Below the pieces are notes generated by a model. It did no database searches. It saw only the letters and a list, made by a program, of their open reading frames with translations, and was not told the DNA's origin. Shown here one piece after another: positions 20,579-21,860 of a stretch of DNA of 21,860 bases (within the stretch, counting starts at the first letter, position 1; each line of letters opens with the position of its first letter). Both the position numbers and the translations under genes were made by a program. The stretch lies in assembly GCA_964640085.1 (NCBI GenBank), contig CAZXFA010000035.1, positions 1 to 21,860 on the forward strand. The letters run 5' to 3'. This DNA comes from CAZXFA01 sp964640085 (GTDB lineage: Bacteria > Actinomycetota > UBA4738 > HRBIN12).

Positions 20579-21370
20579 ATGGACCTTGGGATCCGAGGAA
20601 GGGTAGCGCTCGTGGCGGCCTCGGCCGGAGGCCTCGGTCTCGCGACGGCCGAACGGCTCGCCATGGAAGGATGCGACGTGGCGCTCTGCGACATCGACGC
20701 CGACGCCCTGGGGCCCGCCCGGGAGCGGGTCGAGGCTGCCGGCTCGGAGATCCGGGTCGTGGCTGTTCCGGTCGACCTCACGCAGGCGGATTCGGTGCAT
20801 CATCTGGTGGGTGCGGTCACCGGCGAGCTCGGCCCGGTGGACATCCTCGTCACGAACTCGGGCGGCCCGCCGCCGGGGGACTTCGAGGCCGCCACCGACG
20901 AGAAGTGGGCGGCGGCGTTCCCGCTCACGTTCCTCAGCGCGGTCCGGCTGATCCGCGAGGTCCTCCCCGGCATGAAGACCCGGGAGTGGGGGCGGATCAT
21001 CAACTTCACGTCGCGTGCGGTCAAGGAACCGATCCCAAACCTGATGCTGTCCAACGCCGTGCGGCTCGCCGTCGCCGGGATGGCCAAGACGCTGGCCGGT
21101 GAGGTGGCGTCCAGCGGGGTCACGGTCAACAACATCTGTCCGGGAACGACGATGACCGAGCGGGCCCAGCAGCTCACTCGAGCGCGGGCGGAGGAGAGCG
21201 GTATCAGCTACGAAGAGGAGATGGAGGCGACCGTCCGCCGCATCCCACACGGCCGTCTCGCGCTCCCCGAGGAGCAGGCGGCCGCGGTCGCCTTCCTCGC
21301 CTCGGAGCTGGCCGGGCACATCACGGGTGTCTCGCTGCTGGTCGACGGGGGCGAGACCAGGGCGCTGTGA
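20579..21370 (+). CDS. Atypical short-chain dehydrogenase/reductase
   Basis: 263-aa Rossmann-fold protein of SDR length. The nucleotide-binding turn reads AASAGGLGLATA (about 13-24) instead of TGxxxGxG, and the NNAG block is VTNSGGPPPG. At the active site Ser145 (NFTSRAV) is kept, but the YxxxK pair is replaced by L155-x-x-x-N159 (NLMLSNAVR). This matches the BKR-like SDR subgroup (cd05344) that lacks the usual catalytic tetrad. The C-terminus (GVTVNNICPGTTMTER, ITGVSLLVDGGE) is otherwise normal. ATG 20579 follows AAGGGGGAACG. It is probably co-transcribed with the DapA-like gene. Confidence 0.88.
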   Translation: MDLGIRGRVALVAASAGGLGLATAERLAMEGCDVALCDIDADALGPARERVEAAGSEIRVVAVPVDLTQADSVHHLVGAVTGELGPVDILVTNSGGPPPGDFEAATDEKWAAAFPLTFLSAVRLIREVLPGMKTREWGRIINFTSRAVKEPIPNLMLSNAVRLAVAGMAKTLAGEVASSGVTVNNICPGTTMTERAQQLTRARAEESGISYEEEMEATVRRIPHGRLALPEEQAAAVAFLASELAGHITGVSLLVDGGETRAL

Positions 21371-21533
21371 TTCGTCCGAACACTAGACAAGAGGCATAGA
21401 CTTCCCGAGACGGCACCGCGTGGGATGGCCGGCAACGGCGCGGCGCAGCGCAGATCGCGCACCCGGTCGGGCTCGAGGGAGGATCGTCATCGGCACGTCG
21501 CCGGAAGAGAGCTCGGCGCATCGGTTCGGCTCG

Positions 21534-21860
21534 GTGACGACGGAGACGCTCTCCCGTCGGATCACGCGGGAGATCGTGGCCAGCATCATCCAGGGACACT
21601 ACCTGCCTGGCGACCTGCTCCCGACCGAGGAGGAGCTCCGTGGTCAGCTCGGGGTCAGCCGCCCGGTGGTGCGCGAAGCGATCAAGGCCGTGACGACGCT
21701 GGGCATGATCCGGAGCCGCCAGGGCCGGGGCACGGAGGTCCTCCCGTACGACAGCTGGAACGAGTTCGCCCCGGCGGTGCTCGAGGCCCGGCGCGAGCTC
21801 CAGACGGTCGACGAGTTCCTCGTCCACCTGCTCGAGCTCCGCCGCATCATCGAGGTGGAG
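21534..21860 (+). CDS. GntR/FadR-family transcriptional regulator (N-terminal part)
   Basis: 109 codons are visible before the window ends. The winged helix is clear: LSRRITREIVASIIQGHYLPGDLLPTEEEL, then RGQLGVSRPVVREAIKAVTTLGMIRSRQGRGTEV. After it begins the all-helical FadR-type ligand-binding domain (FLVHLLELRRIIEVE). GTG 21534 is the first standard start in frame and fits family N-termini, but it lacks a Shine-Dalgarno. A strong GAGGGAGG at 21475-21482 instead points to an ATC codon at 21489, which would add 15 residues. It likely represses the DapA-like/SDR operon upstream, with a sugar-acid or keto-acid inducer. Confidence 0.9.
   Translation, partial: MTTETLSRRITREIVASIIQGHYLPGDLLPTEEELRGQLGVSRPVVREAIKAVTTLGMIRSRQGRGTEVLPYDSWNEFAPAVLEARRELQTVDEFLVHLLELRRIIEVE

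Noticed and set aside
1..21860. CRISPR arrays, tRNA or rRNA genes, insertion sequences, phage genes
   Set aside because: No repeat-spacer pattern, cloverleaf core, transposase motif or phage gene was found on reading both strands.

Overview
The window is a very GC-rich, densely packed chromosomal segment. Codon use is dominated by G/C-ending codons, GTG starts are frequent, and ATGA/GTGA stop-start overlaps are common. A DrrAB-type exporter, a class III cyclase with a predicted N-terminal regulatory region, an Rv0121-like PPOX/F420 protein, DUF2231 and DUF3237 proteins and FecCD-type B12 transport point to an uncultured or deep-branching member of the Actinomycetota. This placement is inferred from gene content; no rRNA or other marker gene is present. 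I saw no transposase, phage gene, CRISPR array or tRNA.

Layout. (1) 1-3210: a four-gene operon holding the end of a sensor histidine kinase, a DrrA/DrrB-type ABC exporter and a class III nucleotidyl cyclase. (2) 3287-9637: single genes and pairs, mostly small. They are a COG4315 lipoprotein, an 88-aa unknown, a dimeric-barrel protein, a DUF2231 membrane protein, a PPOX/F420 protein, a DUF6544/6920-like protein, a frame-disrupted membrane protein, a lactonase-like beta-propeller with DUF3237, a VOC protein and a YCII protein. (3) 9695-13008: a secreted protein divergent from an OmpR-type response regulator/histidine kinase pair, followed by a PepSY protein. Direct repeats with an exact 11-bp period lie both in the divergent region and in front of the PepSY gene, suggesting one small regulon. 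(4) 13058-18948: a cobalamin riboswitch leads a seven-gene B12 operon, btuF-btuC-btuD-cobO-cobU-cobT-cobS. It covers corrinoid uptake, adenosylation, GDP activation, lower-base activation and final assembly, but no corrin-ring synthesis, so the locus reads as salvage. A stem-loop with a GAGA loop buries the btuF Shine-Dalgarno sequence. (5) 18961-21860: a small membrane protein and a VOC protein on the minus strand, then a DapA-family aldolase/lyase, an atypical SDR and the start of a FadR/GntR-type regulator, probably a catabolic cluster with its own regulator.

No wholly new multi-gene system is evident. The best leads are the 11-bp repeat regulon, the SD-masking hairpin of the B12 riboswitch, the DapA-like protein that lacks usual catalytic residues, and a gene broken by three homopolymer indels.
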